From an uncultured Gammaproteobacteria bacterium (GTDB lineage Bacteria > Pseudomonadota > Gammaproteobacteria > Pseudomonadales > Porticoccaceae), in assembly GCA_913060555.1 (NCBI GenBank), contig CAJXRS010000022.1, forward strand, positions 1-34,014: DNA of 34,014 nucleotides. The letters are read 5' to 3'. Positions 33,621 through 34,014 of this stretch are shown one piece after another (within the stretch, counting starts at the first letter, position 1; each line of letters begins with the position of its first letter). Position numbers and translations under genes: made by a program. The notes under the pieces are model-generated. The model saw nothing but the letters and a program-made list of their open reading frames with translations. It searched no databases and had not been told where the DNA came from.

Positions 33621-34014
33621 ATGACAAATGCCGAGCGCCACGAGGAAGAACGTCCGGGTGTGGACGAGGAATTGCGCGCCCGGATCCTGGCCTTCGTGGC
33701 GCGCAATTTTGGCGCCGCCGCGCGAGTGCGTGATCTGGAGCCCATGCTGGGCGGCCACGCCGGTCTGACTTTCGGTTTCGGGGTGGATGCGGACGGCGTC
33801 GATCGCGGCGCCTACATCATCAAGCTGGCACCCAAGGGCGTGCGCCGCGAGGGCAATACGGATGTCTATCGCACCGCGCCGCTGCTGCGCGCCCTGCACG
33901 GCCAGGGCCTGCCGGTCCCCGATGTGCCCTTCGCCGCGCCGGACGAGGCCGAGTTCGGCGTGCCCTATGTGGTGATGGAGCGGCTGCCGGGCCGGGAGTT
34001 CTTCATCTGGGAAC
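33621..34014 (+). CDS. Phosphotransferase (APH) family protein, 3' end cut by the window
   Basis: The first 131 codons are open from ATG 33621 to the window end. The glycine-rich loop LGGHAGLTFGF (about residues 43-53), the likely ATP-binding lysine in YIIKLAP, and YVVMERLPGREFF (hinge region) match the N-lobe of aminoglycoside phosphotransferase/ACAD10-like kinases. These proteins are often linked to fatty-acid or CoA metabolism rather than antibiotic resistance. The catalytic C-lobe lies beyond the window, so activity and substrate cannot be judged. Confidence 0.8.
   Translation, partial: MTNAERHEEERPGVDEELRARILAFVARNFGAAARVRDLEPMLGGHAGLTFGFGVDADGVDRGAYIIKLAPKGVRREGNTDVYRTAPLLRALHGQGLPVPDVPFAAPDEAEFGVPYVVMERLPGREFFIWE

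Noticed and set aside
33621-34014. An aminoglycoside resistance gene
   Set aside because: The visible N-lobe resembles ACAD10/APH-like housekeeping kinases; nothing specific to drug-modifying enzymes can be seen, and the C-lobe is outside the window.
1-34014. CRISPR arrays, insertion sequences, prophage or integrase genes
   Set aside because: No regularly spaced repeats with spacers, no transposase or integrase motifs and no target-site duplications were found; the only tandem repeats are short leader arrays.

Overview
This is 34 kb of GC-rich gammaproteobacterial chromosome that is almost entirely coding. The gene order lepA-lepB-rnc-era-recO-acpS, the relA-mazG pair, the ferrochelatase and adenylate kinase types, and a fimT-pilV-pilW-pilX-pilY1-pilY2-pilE minor-pilin cluster all point to Gammaproteobacteria. 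A deep-branching, Chromatiales-like or Pseudomonas-related lineage fits best, but the species cannot be named from the sequence. No transposase, phage gene, CRISPR array or rRNA gene was seen.

Layout. (1) 174-6812, + strand: translation and protein-export genes (lepA, lepB, a DUF4845 membrane protein, rnc, era, recO, acpS) and then cysM. Many of these overlap by 4 bp or less. pdxJ, which usually lies between recO and acpS, is absent. (2) 6834-11721, +: relA, mazG, adk and hemH. (3) 11722-12722: a gene for a histone-H1-like protein with a Lys/Arg/Ala tail. It sits behind an unusually A+T-rich leader and is closed by a perfect 12-bp stem-loop. (4) 12777-15672, +: tsaB, a beta-hydroxyacid dehydrogenase and an M18 aminopeptidase, joined by ATGA overlaps. 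(5) 15688-18698, - strand: trhP, a membrane J-domain protein, tRNA-Arg(CCT) and rsmE. The rsmE start lies 6 nt beyond the tRNA. (6) 18870-21286, +: purT, then a Fur-box-preceded iron-uptake pair (EfeO-type cupredoxin plus FTR1 permease), facing a MarR regulator on the - strand. (7) 22040-24814: bamD (-) divergent from rluD-pgeF (+). (8) 24913-25266: a HopJ-family protein. (9) 25366-32485, +: the type IV minor-pilin/PilY1 operon behind a strong sigma-54 promoter candidate and a long structured leader. (10) 32486-34014: an intergenic stretch with REP-like palindromes, a dienelactone hydrolase (-), and the start of an APH-type phosphotransferase (+) cut off by the window end.

The genes mostly serve core functions: ribosome quality and back-translocation, RNA processing, the stringent response, nucleotide metabolism, heme and iron, tRNA modification and the outer membrane. 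The accessory part is the type IV pilus tip/initiation cluster. I saw no clear novel multi-gene system. The items most worth a second look are the H1-like protein gene, the tRNA-rsmE junction, the sigma-54/leader region of the pilin operon, a Gly in place of a conserved catalytic Asp in RNase III, a cysteine-rich A+T-rich patch in PilY1, and three short tandem repeats of 13-15 bp placed in gene leaders.
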